5,932 bases of DNA from CAYYNP01 sp964472545. GTDB taxonomy: Bacteria; Planctomycetota; Planctomycetia; Pirellulales; Thermoguttaceae. Both the position numbers and the translations under genes were made by a program. A model generated the notes under the pieces. That model searched no databases. It was not told the DNA's origin and saw only the letters and a list, made by a program, of their open reading frames with translations. Position 1 is the stretch's first letter. Every line of letters starts with the position of its first letter. Shown one piece after another: positions 1 through 5,864 of this stretch. The stretch is from assembly GCA_964472545.1 (NCBI GenBank), contig CAYYNP010000446.1, positions 1 to 5,932 on the forward strand, written 5' to 3'.

Positions 1-26
1 CCTCCACACCCCCCCTCTCACCACGG

Positions 27-500
27 CTACCAATCATCACTCGGCATCCGCCGCTCACCGCCCCAGGAATCCGACTGGCTGGGCATGGAGTCGCTGGGCA
101 TGCTGCGGTCGTTGCCCCAGGACTCGGTCCGGCTGGGCATGGAATCGCTCGGCATCTGCCGGTCGTTGCCCCAAGACTCCGTGCGGCTGGGCATCGAGTC
201 GCTGGGCATGTGGCGATCGTTGCCCCAGGATTCGGAGCGGCCGGGCAGCGGATCGCGAGCCTCGGACTGCCGGTCGTCGCTCCAGAGCGGGCGGCGCGAT
301 TCACGACCGCCGCCGTCTACGTGCGGATTGTCGGCCGCTGCCTCCCGCTGTTCACCTGCATCAGCGGCGGCCGGCGATTCCGTCTTCTCTTCAACGATCA
401 GTCCCCCGACGGGAAAGCCGCCGCGAGGATCGTTGCAGCCGACCGAGGGTGCCAGCAGCAGCGTAAGAAGCAGACCGCCAGTGAGAATCGAACGCCGCAT
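27..500 (-). CDS. Small lipoprotein with C-terminal 18-residue tandem repeats
   Basis: The 157-residue product starts with a basic n-region (MRRS), a hydrophobic stretch (about residues 5-17) and a lipobox ending at Cys22 (PSVGC). This predicts export and lipid anchoring after signal peptidase II cleavage. Residues 23-70 are polar, low-complexity and probably disordered. Residues 89-157 hold three full 18-residue repeats and a shortened fourth, each with the pattern (S/T)-(E/D)-SWG-x-(D/E)-R-x-MPSD. Residues 71-88 look like a degenerate first copy (W-x-x-D-R, then D-P-L-P-x-R). The ATG at 500 is well supported: it has the only good Shine-Dalgarno site found here and puts the signal peptide at the very N-terminus. 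The gene is 262 bp downstream of xseA and probably has its own promoter. I do not recognise the family. A cell-surface or periplasmic role is inferred from the lipobox alone. Confidence 0.8.
   Translation of the reverse strand: MRRSILTGGLLLTLLLAPSVGCNDPRGGFPVGGLIVEEKTESPAAADAGEQREAAADNPHVDGGGRESRRPLWSDDRQSEARDPLPGRSESWGNDRHMPSDSMPSRTESWGNDRQMPSDSMPSRTESWGNDRSMPSDSMPSQSDSWGGERRMPSDDW
30..236 (-). repeat. 54-bp in-frame tandem repeat within the lipoprotein gene
   Basis: Copies lie at 183-236, 129-182 and 75-128, with a truncated and diverged copy at 30-74. The period is 54 bp (18 codons), so copy-number change would keep the reading frame. DNA differences between copies are partly silent, as in the two TESWGNDR units, so the protein repeat seems to be maintained and this is not only a fresh DNA duplication. 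Confidence 0.85.
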
Positions 501-507
501 GGCGGAT

Positions 508-513
508 CTCCCC
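508..513 (-). promoter_or_regulatory. Shine-Dalgarno site of the repeat lipoprotein
   Basis: The minus strand reads GGGGAG seven bases before the ATG at 500. It matches the anti-Shine-Dalgarno sequence well, is properly spaced and supports this start codon. The other start codons in the window (2064, 2984, 4834, 5864) have no comparable purine-rich site. Confidence 0.7.
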
Positions 514-585
514 GCGTGCGTGGAGTACGGGCCCCGTGCTGGGCCATTCTACCGCCATGTGGGCCTCGCGGACAAGGCCGGCGGC

Positions 586-633
586 GGTGACGGGTTGACA
601 AGGTGACAAGGTGAGGGGGTGACGGGGTGACCG
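586..633 (+). repeat. 8-bp tandem array, GGTGACNN type, six units
   Basis: Six consecutive 8-bp units starting at 586, 594, 602, 610, 618 and 626 follow the pattern G(G/T)TGA(C/G)NN. The array sits in the 262-bp spacer between xseA (stop at 763) and the repeat lipoprotein (start at 500). I see no gene or RNA in the rest of that spacer. The same unit occurs in the opposite orientation at 2161-2200, upstream of xseA. The function is unknown; the G-runs at 615-619, 624-627 and 632-635 give some G-quadruplex potential on the plus strand. Confidence 0.8.
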
Positions 634-762
634 GGCAGACTGCGGTCCACAACCCGGCATTTTCGGGCAAGAAGGCATCGGTCCTCCGTTGCCCTGTCTG
701 ATGGCGCTGGTAGATTTCCTCGACCATCGCTGGCGTTTTCCTCCAACGAGCTCTTCTTCTGC

Positions 763-2064
763 CTATTCGCTTTGCGGTTCCACCCGGTCCACGCGGCTGA
801 TCGCGCGGCCCCGGGCAAGTCGGGTGGTGATCTGGTCTCCGGGGGTCAACTCGGCGGCGTCGCGGACCAGGCGGCCGTCGGCCGTGTGTTCGGTGAGGCT
901 GTAGCCGCGGCGCAACACGCTCAGCGGGCTGAGCGACTCCAGCCGGCCGGCCACGTCGTCGACGCGGCGCCGGGCCAGCTTCGCGTGGCTGCGGATCGCC
1001 CGCTGAAAACGGCCTTCCAGTTCGTCCAGCTTTCGCGATCGAGTTTCGAGCAACTGATACGGCCGGCGGATCAGCGGGTGGCGTGCGACGGCCTCCAAAC
1101 GTGCCCTGGCGGCCGATGCGCGGCTGCGCAGTGCTGCCTGCAGGCGCTTGCGGATCTGCTGCAAGCCGGCCACCAGTTCGTCGGTCGCCGGGGCGATCAA
1201 TTCGGCCGCCTCGCTGGGGGTCAACGCCCGTACGTCGGCCGCCAGATCCGAGAGCGTCACGTCGATCTCGTGACCGACGGCCGAAATCACCGGCACGTCG
1301 GAGGCCACGATGGCACGGACCACCGGCTCCTCGTTGAACGCCCAAAGGTCCTCGAGGCTGCCGCCGCCGCGGGTCACCACCACACAATCGACGGCCGGGC
1401 GAAGACGATCGACCTGCCCGATGGCTTCGGCGATTTCTTCGGCCGCCCCTTTGCCTTGCACGCGCACCGGCACGACCAACACGTCGGCCCCGCGCCAACG
1501 GCGATGGAGCACTTGGAGGAAGTCGCGAATGGCCGCCCCGGTCGGACTGGTCACCACGGCGATCCTGCGGACAAACGGCGGCAGCCGACGCTTGCGTGCC
1601 GGATCGAAGAGCCCCTCGCGGTCGAGCTTCTCCCGAAGTTGCCGCAACGCCAATTCGAGCGCCCCGATGCCCTTCGGCTCGATCCGCTCGATGACCAGTT
1701 GGTAGCTTCCCCGCGGGGCGTAGACGTCGACGTGGCCGCGGCAGACGACTTCGATGCCGTCTTGCAGGTCGAATCGCAAGCCGGCCGCCACGTTACGCCA
1801 GATGGCCGCGCGGAGTTGCGCCCGATCGTCTTTGAGGGTCAGGTAGCAGTGCCCCGAGCGCGGCCTGGCGAGATTCGAGATTTCGCCGCAGACCCAAACC
1901 GACGGAAAGGTGCCCTCCAACAGGTCTTTGATCTGCGCCGTTAAATCGGCCACCGAGAGGATCGGCCGGCCGTCTTCCCGCGTGTACGCATCGGCCGCCG
2001 GCGCAGGCGAAGCTTGCTCGACGTCGTCGTCAGGGTCATCTGAGAACAGGTCGCGGATGGACAT
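763..2064 (-). CDS. xseA: Exodeoxyribonuclease VII large subunit
   Basis: This is the catalytic large subunit of exonuclease VII, which degrades single-stranded DNA from both ends to oligonucleotides in the cytoplasm and serves in repair and recombination. The 433-residue length is normal. Residues 36-130 form the N-terminal OB-fold DNA-binding domain (LSVADLTAQIK, then VCGEISN and GHCYLTLKD). The catalytic domain follows, with VVTSPTGAAIRDF at 170-182, RGGGSLEDLW at 232-241 and GHEID at 264-268. Asp181, Arg232, His265 and Asp268 match in order and spacing the active-site residues reported for the E. coli enzyme (Asp155, Arg205, His238, Asp241). Residues 295-375 are the basic helical region, and RRGYSL (385-390) marks the conserved C-terminal segment. 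The first 30 residues are acidic and variable. The ATG at 2064 has no Shine-Dalgarno site. The small-subunit gene xseB, often the next gene, is not present downstream. Confidence 0.96.
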   Translation of the reverse strand: MSIRDLFSDDPDDDVEQASPAPAADAYTREDGRPILSVADLTAQIKDLLEGTFPSVWVCGEISNLARPRSGHCYLTLKDDRAQLRAAIWRNVAAGLRFDLQDGIEVVCRGHVDVYAPRGSYQLVIERIEPKGIGALELALRQLREKLDREGLFDPARKRRLPPFVRRIAVVTSPTGAAIRDFLQVLHRRWRGADVLVVPVRVQGKGAAEEIAEAIGQVDRLRPAVDCVVVTRGGGSLEDLWAFNEEPVVRAIVASDVPVISAVGHEIDVTLSDLAADVRALTPSEAAELIAPATDELVAGLQQIRKRLQAALRSRASAARARLEAVARHPLIRRPYQLLETRSRKLDELEGRFQRAIRSHAKLARRRVDDVAGRLESLSPLSVLRRGYSLTEHTADGRLVRDAAELTPGDQITTRLARGRAISRVDRVEPQSE

Positions 2065-2069
2065 GGTTG

Positions 2070-2139
2070 GGGGCTGGGGTTTGGTGGCTGGGGATTCGTG
2101 GCTGGGGATTCCAGGCTGGGAACTCCAGGCTGGCGTCCA
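2070..2139. repeat. 14-bp tandem array, about five units
   Basis: Units start at 2070, 2084, 2098, 2112 and 2126. The two at 2084-2097 and 2098-2111 are identical (plus strand GTGGCTGGGGATTC). The unit at 2070 is close, and the last two drift to CAGGCTGGGAACTC and a more degenerate form. The array lies 6 bp upstream of the xseA start and fills half of the nif3-xseA spacer, so it must form the xseA 5' leader or promoter region. The function is unknown. Confidence 0.8.
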
Positions 2140-2160
2140 GCCGCGTACTACTTGGCGATC

Positions 2161-2200
2161 CTCACCCCGTCACCCCCTCACCCCGTCACCCCCTCATCCC
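2161..2200 (-). repeat. 8-bp tandem array, GGGGTGAC/GGGGTGAG, five units
   Basis: On the minus strand this array alternates GGGGTGAG and GGGGTGAC units with an 8-bp period, the unit nearest nif3 being slightly diverged. It starts 1 bp past the nif3-like stop codon. Five runs of four or five G separated by 4-base loops (ATGA, TGAC, TGAG) make it a clear G-quadruplex candidate on the coding strand, hence in RNA. Each unit carries TGA, and the 8-bp period moves it through all three frames, so the array also blocks translational readthrough from nif3. Confidence 0.85.
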
Positions 2201-2201
2201 C

Positions 2202-2984
2202 CTACACCCAACGAACCGGATCCTGCTCATACCGGCTGGCCCAGATCTCCAAGTCGGGAAACTGCTCGGCCATCACGTCGGCCAGACATTCTACGGCGAA
2301 ACGCTCACTGGCGAAATGGCCCGGCAGCAACAGGCCGATGCCGCTGGCCTCGGCTTCGAGGCAGGTGTGGAAGCGGGCTTCGCCGGTGAGCATGCAGTCG
2401 CAGCCGACCGAAGCGGCCGCTTCGAGGAATTCGTCGGCCGCGCCGCAGGCCACAGCGACCGTACGGATCGGCCCGGCCGGATCGCCCACCAATCGCAGCC
2501 GCTCGATCGCCAGAAACTGCTTGACGCGTTCGGCCAGTTGCTCGAGCGAAAGCGCGTCGCCCAGCCATCCCCAACGGCCGGCGCCCTCGGTCTGGTCGTT
2601 GGAGACCAGCGGCCAAATACCCCGCAGCCCCAAGCCGGCCGCCAGTCGCTGGTTGATGCCCTCCGGGGCCGAGTCGAACGCCGTGTGTGGGCAGTAGACG
2701 GCAATGCCGGCCGTGATCAAATCGATCAGCAGTCGGCCCACGGTGGTCTCGGGGGTGAGCTGCCGCACGGGCTGAAAAGGCATCGGATGATGGGCCACAA
2801 TCAACTCGACGCGACGGTCGACGGCCTCCGATACGCTCTGCGGCGTGACGGTCAGGCAGGTCATCACCCGCTCGACCTGCCGCCCCCGATCGCCGACCAG
2901 CAGCCCCACGTTGTCCCACGACTCGGCCAGGCGCGTGGGGGCGAAGTTCTCCAGAAAGGTGGTGACGGTCTCGATAGTGGGCAT
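2202..2984 (-). CDS. Nif3/DUF34 (YbgI-type) dinuclear metal-binding protein
   Basis: The 260-residue product belongs to the Nif3/DUF34 family, often labelled in databases as GTP cyclohydrolase 1 type 2 homologue. The cellular role of the family is unsettled. Diagnostic segments appear in the usual order: ESWDNVGLLVGD (21-32), IVAHHPMPF (62-70), VYCPHTAFDSAPEGIN (96-111) and LPGHFASERFAVECLAD (220-236). His65, His66, Asp104, His223 and Glu227 match the known two-metal ligands of YbgI-type proteins. The length fits the short form without the extra PII-like central domain seen in longer members. The protein is probably cytoplasmic, as no signal peptide is seen. The ATG at 2984 begins the family-typical N-terminus (TIETVTTFLENFAPTRLAESWDN) but lacks a Shine-Dalgarno site. 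The putative lipoprotein stop is 55 bp upstream; xseA starts 137 bp downstream, beyond two repeat arrays. Confidence 0.92.
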   Translation of the reverse strand: MPTIETVTTFLENFAPTRLAESWDNVGLLVGDRGRQVERVMTCLTVTPQSVSEAVDRRVELIVAHHPMPFQPVRQLTPETTVGRLLIDLITAGIAVYCPHTAFDSAPEGINQRLAAGLGLRGIWPLVSNDQTEGAGRWGWLGDALSLEQLAERVKQFLAIERLRLVGDPAGPIRTVAVACGAADEFLEAAASVGCDCMLTGEARFHTCLEAEASGIGLLLPGHFASERFAVECLADVMAEQFPDLEIWASRYEQDPVRWV

Positions 2985-3011
2985 GTTCGACGCTGTGGCT
3001 GGGGAGAAGTT

Positions 3012-3031
3012 GCGCGGCGGGAGGACCGCGC
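3012..3031 (-). other. Short GC-rich stem-loop after the putative lipoprotein gene
   Basis: GCGCGG (3012-3017) and CCGCGC (3026-3031) can pair around an 8-base loop. It begins 8 bases past the stop codon at 3040-3042 on the transcribed strand, but no T-run follows, so it is not a standard intrinsic terminator. It may be a weak terminator or 3'-end stabiliser, or chance in GC-rich DNA. Confidence 0.3.
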
Positions 3032-3039
3032 CAGCGTGG

Positions 3040-3555
3040 CTAAGGAAACACGGTACCGCCTTCGTCGGCCGAGAATCCCGGCATCACGGGGCTCGGCACC
3101 GGGTAGATGGGGCGACTTCCCGGCGGCGGCGAGGGATGGTCGAGGGCCTCGTCGGCGGGCACCCGATCGGAACCCTCCCAGCCGCAAGGTCCCGTCGGCG
3201 AACCGCCCAGCCAGTCGCTAAACGGCGAGAGTCCGGCGGCCGGCTTGGGCGACGTCTCGGCAAGAGAATCCTCGGGGGCCGACGTAGGGGAGCGTTGGCC
3301 GGCTTGCAGAGAGAACGGATCGTGCTGATCGGCCGGCCCGTCGCCGGCCTGGCCCTGTTCTGCGGTCGGCGTGCCCGGTTCATCAAGCGGCTCAGCCGCG
3401 GCAATCTCCGCCGCAATTTCCGCAGGCAATTCATCGGACGAGCATCCGCCGAAGAACAAAGCCGAGACCAGCGCCGCCGGCGCGAACCAAGACGTGCAAC
3501 GGGTGGCTGGGGCAAAGCGCAGCGGTGCCCCAGGGTTGGATGGAATCTGGGGCAC
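3040..3555 (-). CDS. Putative proline-rich lipoprotein, start altered or uncertain
   Basis: The reading frame encodes a lipoprotein-type signal (WFAPAALVSALFFGGC, then SSDE) followed by about 130 residues rich in Pro, Glu, Ala, Gly and Ser, likely disordered, ending in GGTVFP. No family is recognised. The start is the problem. The frame is open from an ATG at 3702 (220 residues), but that places the lipobox Cys at residue 87, too deep for a signal peptide. The GTG at 3555 gives 171 residues with Cys38, a basic n-region (Arg13, Arg19) and a plausible signal, so I use it. This GTG lies inside the inverted repeat at 3500-3581, which contributes the first residues up to the hydrophobic core. An insertion there may have displaced the native start, and the gene could be damaged or silent. 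I saw no Shine-Dalgarno site. Confidence is for the frame; the start is less sure. Confidence 0.55.
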   Translation of the reverse strand: MPQIPSNPGAPLRFAPATRCTSWFAPAALVSALFFGGCSSDELPAEIAAEIAAAEPLDEPGTPTAEQGQAGDGPADQHDPFSLQAGQRSPTSAPEDSLAETSPKPAAGLSPFSDWLGGSPTGPCGWEGSDRVPADEALDHPSPPPGSRPIYPVPSPVMPGFSADEGGTVFP

Positions 3556-3581
3556 CGCTGCGCTTTGCCACCAGCCACCCG
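3500..3581. repeat. Long inverted repeat (hairpin element) with 34-nt arms
   Basis: The left arm (3500-3533, starting CGGGTGGCTGGGGCAAAGCG) and right arm (3547-3581) are reverse complements except for one unpaired base in the right arm, around a 13-base loop (3534-3546). Such length and near-perfection are far beyond chance. The ends are GGGTGGCTGG and CCAGCCACCC. No ORF or transposase lies within. It resembles a REP- or MITE-like non-autonomous element or a folded RNA element. It overlaps the 5' region of the putative lipoprotein frame and stays open in that frame. Confidence 0.88.
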
Positions 3582-3665
3582 GGATCCGTTCGCCGACGAA
3601 GCCCGAGTAGATTCTACCGACTTTGAAGCAGCGCGTGTCGTCCATCAGATCGGCCAGAGTATCGA

Positions 3666-3684
3666 GGCCGCCGTACCGGCGGCC
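3666..3684. other. Perfect 8-bp stem with 3-base loop
   Basis: GGCCGCCG (3666-3673) and CGGCGGCC (3677-3684) flank TAC. It lies between the SGNH hydrolase stop (3776) and the putative lipoprotein start. No T-run follows on either strand. A short GC-only palindrome in this composition could be accidental, so it is recorded only as a possible RNA stem. Confidence 0.25.
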
Positions 3685-3751
3685 GCTAATCGACGGTTCC
3701 ATTCTCGACGGCGAGAGTTGGCCCCCTCATTCGATCCTAGGCGCCTTGCCG

Positions 3752-3770
3752 GCGGCTGTCAAGCAGCCGC
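3752..3770 (-). terminator. Possible stem-loop terminator after the SGNH hydrolase gene
   Basis: GCGGCTG (3752-3758) and CAGCCGC (3764-3770) form a perfect 7-bp stem with a 5-base loop. The stem starts 5 bases past the hydrolase stop codon on the transcribed strand. Position and compactness suit a transcript 3' end, but there is no following U-tract. It is at best a non-canonical terminator or an RNA-stabilising stem. Confidence 0.4.
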
Positions 3771-3775
3771 GGCGA

Positions 3776-4834
3776 TCACGGCACTAGCGGACGGATGCCT
3801 TCGAAGATCAACTCCGCCGCGAGTTCGTGCCCTTGCCGGGTGAAGTGACATTCGTCGGCGAAGCACTCGGGCCGGTCGCGAAAGTGTTCGTAGACGTCGA
3901 CCACCGGCACGCTCTGGGCGGCGCCCAGCGCTTTGGTCGCCTCGACGTACTGCGGCGCGAAGTTCTTCCACCAAGTCTCCGTTTCCGACTCGCCGGTGAA
4001 GGGCCGCGTCAGCAGCACGCATTGAATGTCCCGTTCGCGGCCGATTTCGATGATCTGCCGCAGGTTCTCTCGATACTGCTCGACGCTCACCCGCGGGACG
4101 AGGTCTTCGGCCGAAACCTCGCGGCCGGCCGCCAGGCGATCGCGGACCGTCAGCGCCAGTTGGCCGAGCCTGGTCTTCAGCAGCAGCGGCGGGAAGTAGC
4201 TGTCGGCGAATTCTGCGTCGCAGACGGTGCCGCGTTGGGCGTCGTTCGAGCCGAAGCTGATCAGCACCATATCCGGCTCGAAGGCCAAGAGTTCCTCGAA
4301 CCGCCGCAACCCTTGCCACGACGAGTAGCCGTAGACCCCGGCGTTGATCACGACGAACCGCCCGTCGGGTTGGTTCAGCCGCTGCTGCAAGAACTCCGGC
4401 CAGTTGGCCCCGCGCTTCTCCTTGTCGGCTTCGTCCCGGTTCCAGCCCAGCGTGTTGGAATCGCCCAGCGCGAAGATGCGGTACTCGCCGGCAGGTTTCT
4501 GCGCCTTAAGCGGCGGCCCGCGGAGGCCCTGTTCGTTGAAGTCGGCGACGTACGGCTTGGGCCGCCAGAGCAGCCGCGGGTCGTAGCGGAAGAAATCGTC
4601 CTCGAACGCGTGGTACAGCCGCCAATCGCTGAAGGCGGCGCCGGCCTCCTCCTCCGCTTCCTCGTCCTCCTCCCCCTCGCACGCTTCCTCGCCGGCCCCG
4701 TCGATCGTGATCACCAGCGGGCGGTACTCGAAGCCGACAATCCTAAGTGCCACTTCGCAGACCAGAAGTGCCAACAGCGTGGCCGACAGTGCGAGCAGGA
4801 CTCTCTTGACGTAGATCAGCGCTTTGCTTTTCAT
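3776..4834 (-). CDS. Membrane-anchored SGNH/GDSL-type hydrolase
   Basis: The 352-residue product has a basic N-terminus and one hydrophobic segment (about residues 11-34), an uncleaved anchor or signal peptide that would place the enzyme outside the cytoplasmic membrane. The SGNH blocks appear in order: block I GDSNTLG (124-130, nucleophile Ser126), block II NAGVYGYSS (164-172, oxyanion Gly166), block III GSND (195-198, Asn197) and block V DECHFTRQGH (327-336, catalytic Asp327 and His330). The family contains esterases, lipases and carbohydrate O-acetyl esterases; the substrate here cannot be told. Residues 48-66 are an unusual, almost purely acidic insert between the anchor and the catalytic domain. 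The ATG at 4834 gives a natural anchor but lacks a Shine-Dalgarno site. The gene lies 172 bp downstream of ilvE, separated by a long hairpin repeat, so co-transcription is uncertain. Confidence 0.9.
   Translation of the reverse strand: MKSKALIYVKRVLLALSATLLALLVCEVALRIVGFEYRPLVITIDGAGEEACEGEEDEEAEEEAGAAFSDWRLYHAFEDDFFRYDPRLLWRPKPYVADFNEQGLRGPPLKAQKPAGEYRIFALGDSNTLGWNRDEADKEKRGANWPEFLQQRLNQPDGRFVVINAGVYGYSSWQGLRRFEELLAFEPDMVLISFGSNDAQRGTVCDAEFADSYFPPLLLKTRLGQLALTVRDRLAAGREVSAEDLVPRVSVEQYRENLRQIIEIGRERDIQCVLLTRPFTGESETETWWKNFAPQYVEATKALGAAQSVPVVDVYEHFRDRPECFADECHFTRQGHELAAELIFEGIRPLVP
4637..4693 (-). repeat. GAG/GAA-rich low-complexity tract encoding an acidic linker
   Basis: This tract encodes residues 48-66 of the SGNH hydrolase, in which 11 of 19 residues are Glu or Asp, interrupted by Gly, Ala and one Cys. 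The DNA is a run of imperfect purine-rich triplets on the coding strand, the kind of tract that grows by replication slippage while staying in frame. Confidence 0.65.
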
Positions 4835-4892
4835 GGCGGCGGGGGGGCGCCACGTGCCAGCAGCCCATTGAAGAAGTAGAAGTCTAGGAATT

Positions 4893-4974
<82 letters not shown>

Positions 4975-5007
4975 AGCCCCGCAATTCCTTTACGGGCTGG
5001 CGGGGCT
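4975..5007 (-). other. Stem overlapping the ilvE stop codon
   Basis: AGCCCCGC (4975-4982) and GCGGGGCT (5000-5007) can form an 8-bp stem with a 17-base loop. It begins at the last base of the ilvE stop codon and abuts the larger hairpin at 4894-4974, so an ilvE transcript would carry two adjacent stems. No U-tract follows; a terminator role is possible but unproven. Confidence 0.35.
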
Positions 5008-5864
5008 CAACTTCGCGTGAGTTCACGAAACCGCGACATCAGATCGCGGGTGACCGGACCCGGCTTGCCGTCGCCGATCCTGCGGCTGTCGACTTTGACC
5101 ACGGGCACGACTTCGGCCGCCGTGCCGGTGAGGAAACACTCCTCGGCGATGTAGACGTCGTGTTTCGTCAGCGGGACCTCAAGGACCTCGATCCCCTTGT
5201 CGCGCAGCAACTCGATGGCCGTGTCGCGGGTGATCCCTTCGAGAATGCCGGCGTCCATCGGCGGCGTGCGCACGATACCCTCGCGGACCAAGAAGACGTT
5301 GTCGCCGGTACATTCGGCCACTTCGCCCTTGTGGTTGAGCATCAGGGCTTCGATGCAGCCGGCCTGCAGGCCCTCGATCTTGGCCAGGATGTTGTTCAGG
5401 TAGTTCAGCGATTTGACCCGAGGGTTCAGCGCCGCCGGGTGGTTTCGCACGGTCGAGACGGTGATGATCTCCAGCCCCCTCTCGTATAACTCGTCCGGAT
5501 AGAGCGCGATGCGGTCGGTGATGATGATCACCTGCGGATTGCTGCATCGATTCGGGTCGAGCCCCAGCGTGCCGCATCCCCGGGTGACCAGCACGCGGAT
5601 GTAGCCGTCGACGATGCCGTTTTCTGCCAGCGCATCTTCGATCGCCTTGGCCATTTCCTGTTTGCTGATGGGGATCTCCAACCACAGCGCCTTGGCCGAG
5701 TCCCACAGCCGATCAATATGCTCGGCCAGCTTGAAGACCTTGCCCGCATAGCTGCGGATGCCCTCGAACACGCCGTCGCCGTAGAGCAGGCCGTGATCGT
5801 AGACGCTGATCTTGGCGTCTTCTTTGTCGTAAAGCTTACCGTCGATGTAGACCTTGAGGGACAT
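5007..5864 (-). CDS. ilvE: Branched-chain amino acid aminotransferase (class IV, PLP-dependent)
   Basis: This enzyme transfers the amino group between glutamate and the branched-chain 2-oxo acids, the last step of leucine, isoleucine and valine synthesis and the first of their breakdown; it is cytoplasmic. The 285 residues fit the short bacterial and archaeal form of class IV (fold type IV) aminotransferases. Visible signatures are VYDHGLLYGDGVFEGIRSY (21-39), NPRVKSLNYLNNILAKIEG (147-165) with the likely PLP lysine Lys151, EVAECTGDNVFLV (181-193) with conserved Glu184 and Asn189, EGITR (209-213) that helps hold the PLP phosphate, and FLTGTAAEVVPV (244-255). The GVFEGIR and GTAAEVVPV forms favour a branched-chain enzyme over D-alanine aminotransferase or aminodeoxychorismate lyase, but substrate is inferred from motifs only. 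The ATG at 5864 gives the standard N-terminus (KVYIDGKLY) and lacks a Shine-Dalgarno site. No other ilv or leu gene is in the window. Confidence 0.94.
   Translation of the reverse strand: MSLKVYIDGKLYDKEDAKISVYDHGLLYGDGVFEGIRSYAGKVFKLAEHIDRLWDSAKALWLEIPISKQEMAKAIEDALAENGIVDGYIRVLVTRGCGTLGLDPNRCSNPQVIIITDRIALYPDELYERGLEIITVSTVRNHPAALNPRVKSLNYLNNILAKIEGLQAGCIEALMLNHKGEVAECTGDNVFLVREGIVRTPPMDAGILEGITRDTAIELLRDKGIEVLEVPLTKHDVYIAEECFLTGTAAEVVPVVKVDSRRIGDGKPGPVTRDLMSRFRELTRS

Noticed and set aside
398..1498. Long minus-strand frame (366 codons) overlapping xseA
   Set aside because: It is an out-of-frame shadow of xseA rich in Arg, Gly and Pro, and it has no recognisable domain.
772..1944. Long open frame on the plus strand (390 codons)
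   Set aside because: It is antisense to xseA, whose motifs are unmistakable; the product is a low-complexity shadow caused by high GC at third positions.
586..2200. The tandem arrays as a CRISPR locus
   Set aside because: Units are 8 or 14 bp, contiguous and without spacers, and no cas gene is nearby.
3556..3702. N-terminal extension of the putative lipoprotein to the ATG at 3702
   Set aside because: It would put the lipobox at residue 87 and include translated hairpin DNA. It cannot be excluded, but it conflicts with a functional signal peptide.
2067..3843. Long plus-strand frames over the nif3-like and lipoprotein region (2067-3221 and 2845-3843)
   Set aside because: They are antisense to better supported genes, run through the tandem arrays and the hairpin, and show no coherent domain.
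3827..4879. Plus-strand frame of 350 codons
   Set aside because: It is the exact antisense of the SGNH hydrolase; it shows no family motifs of its own.
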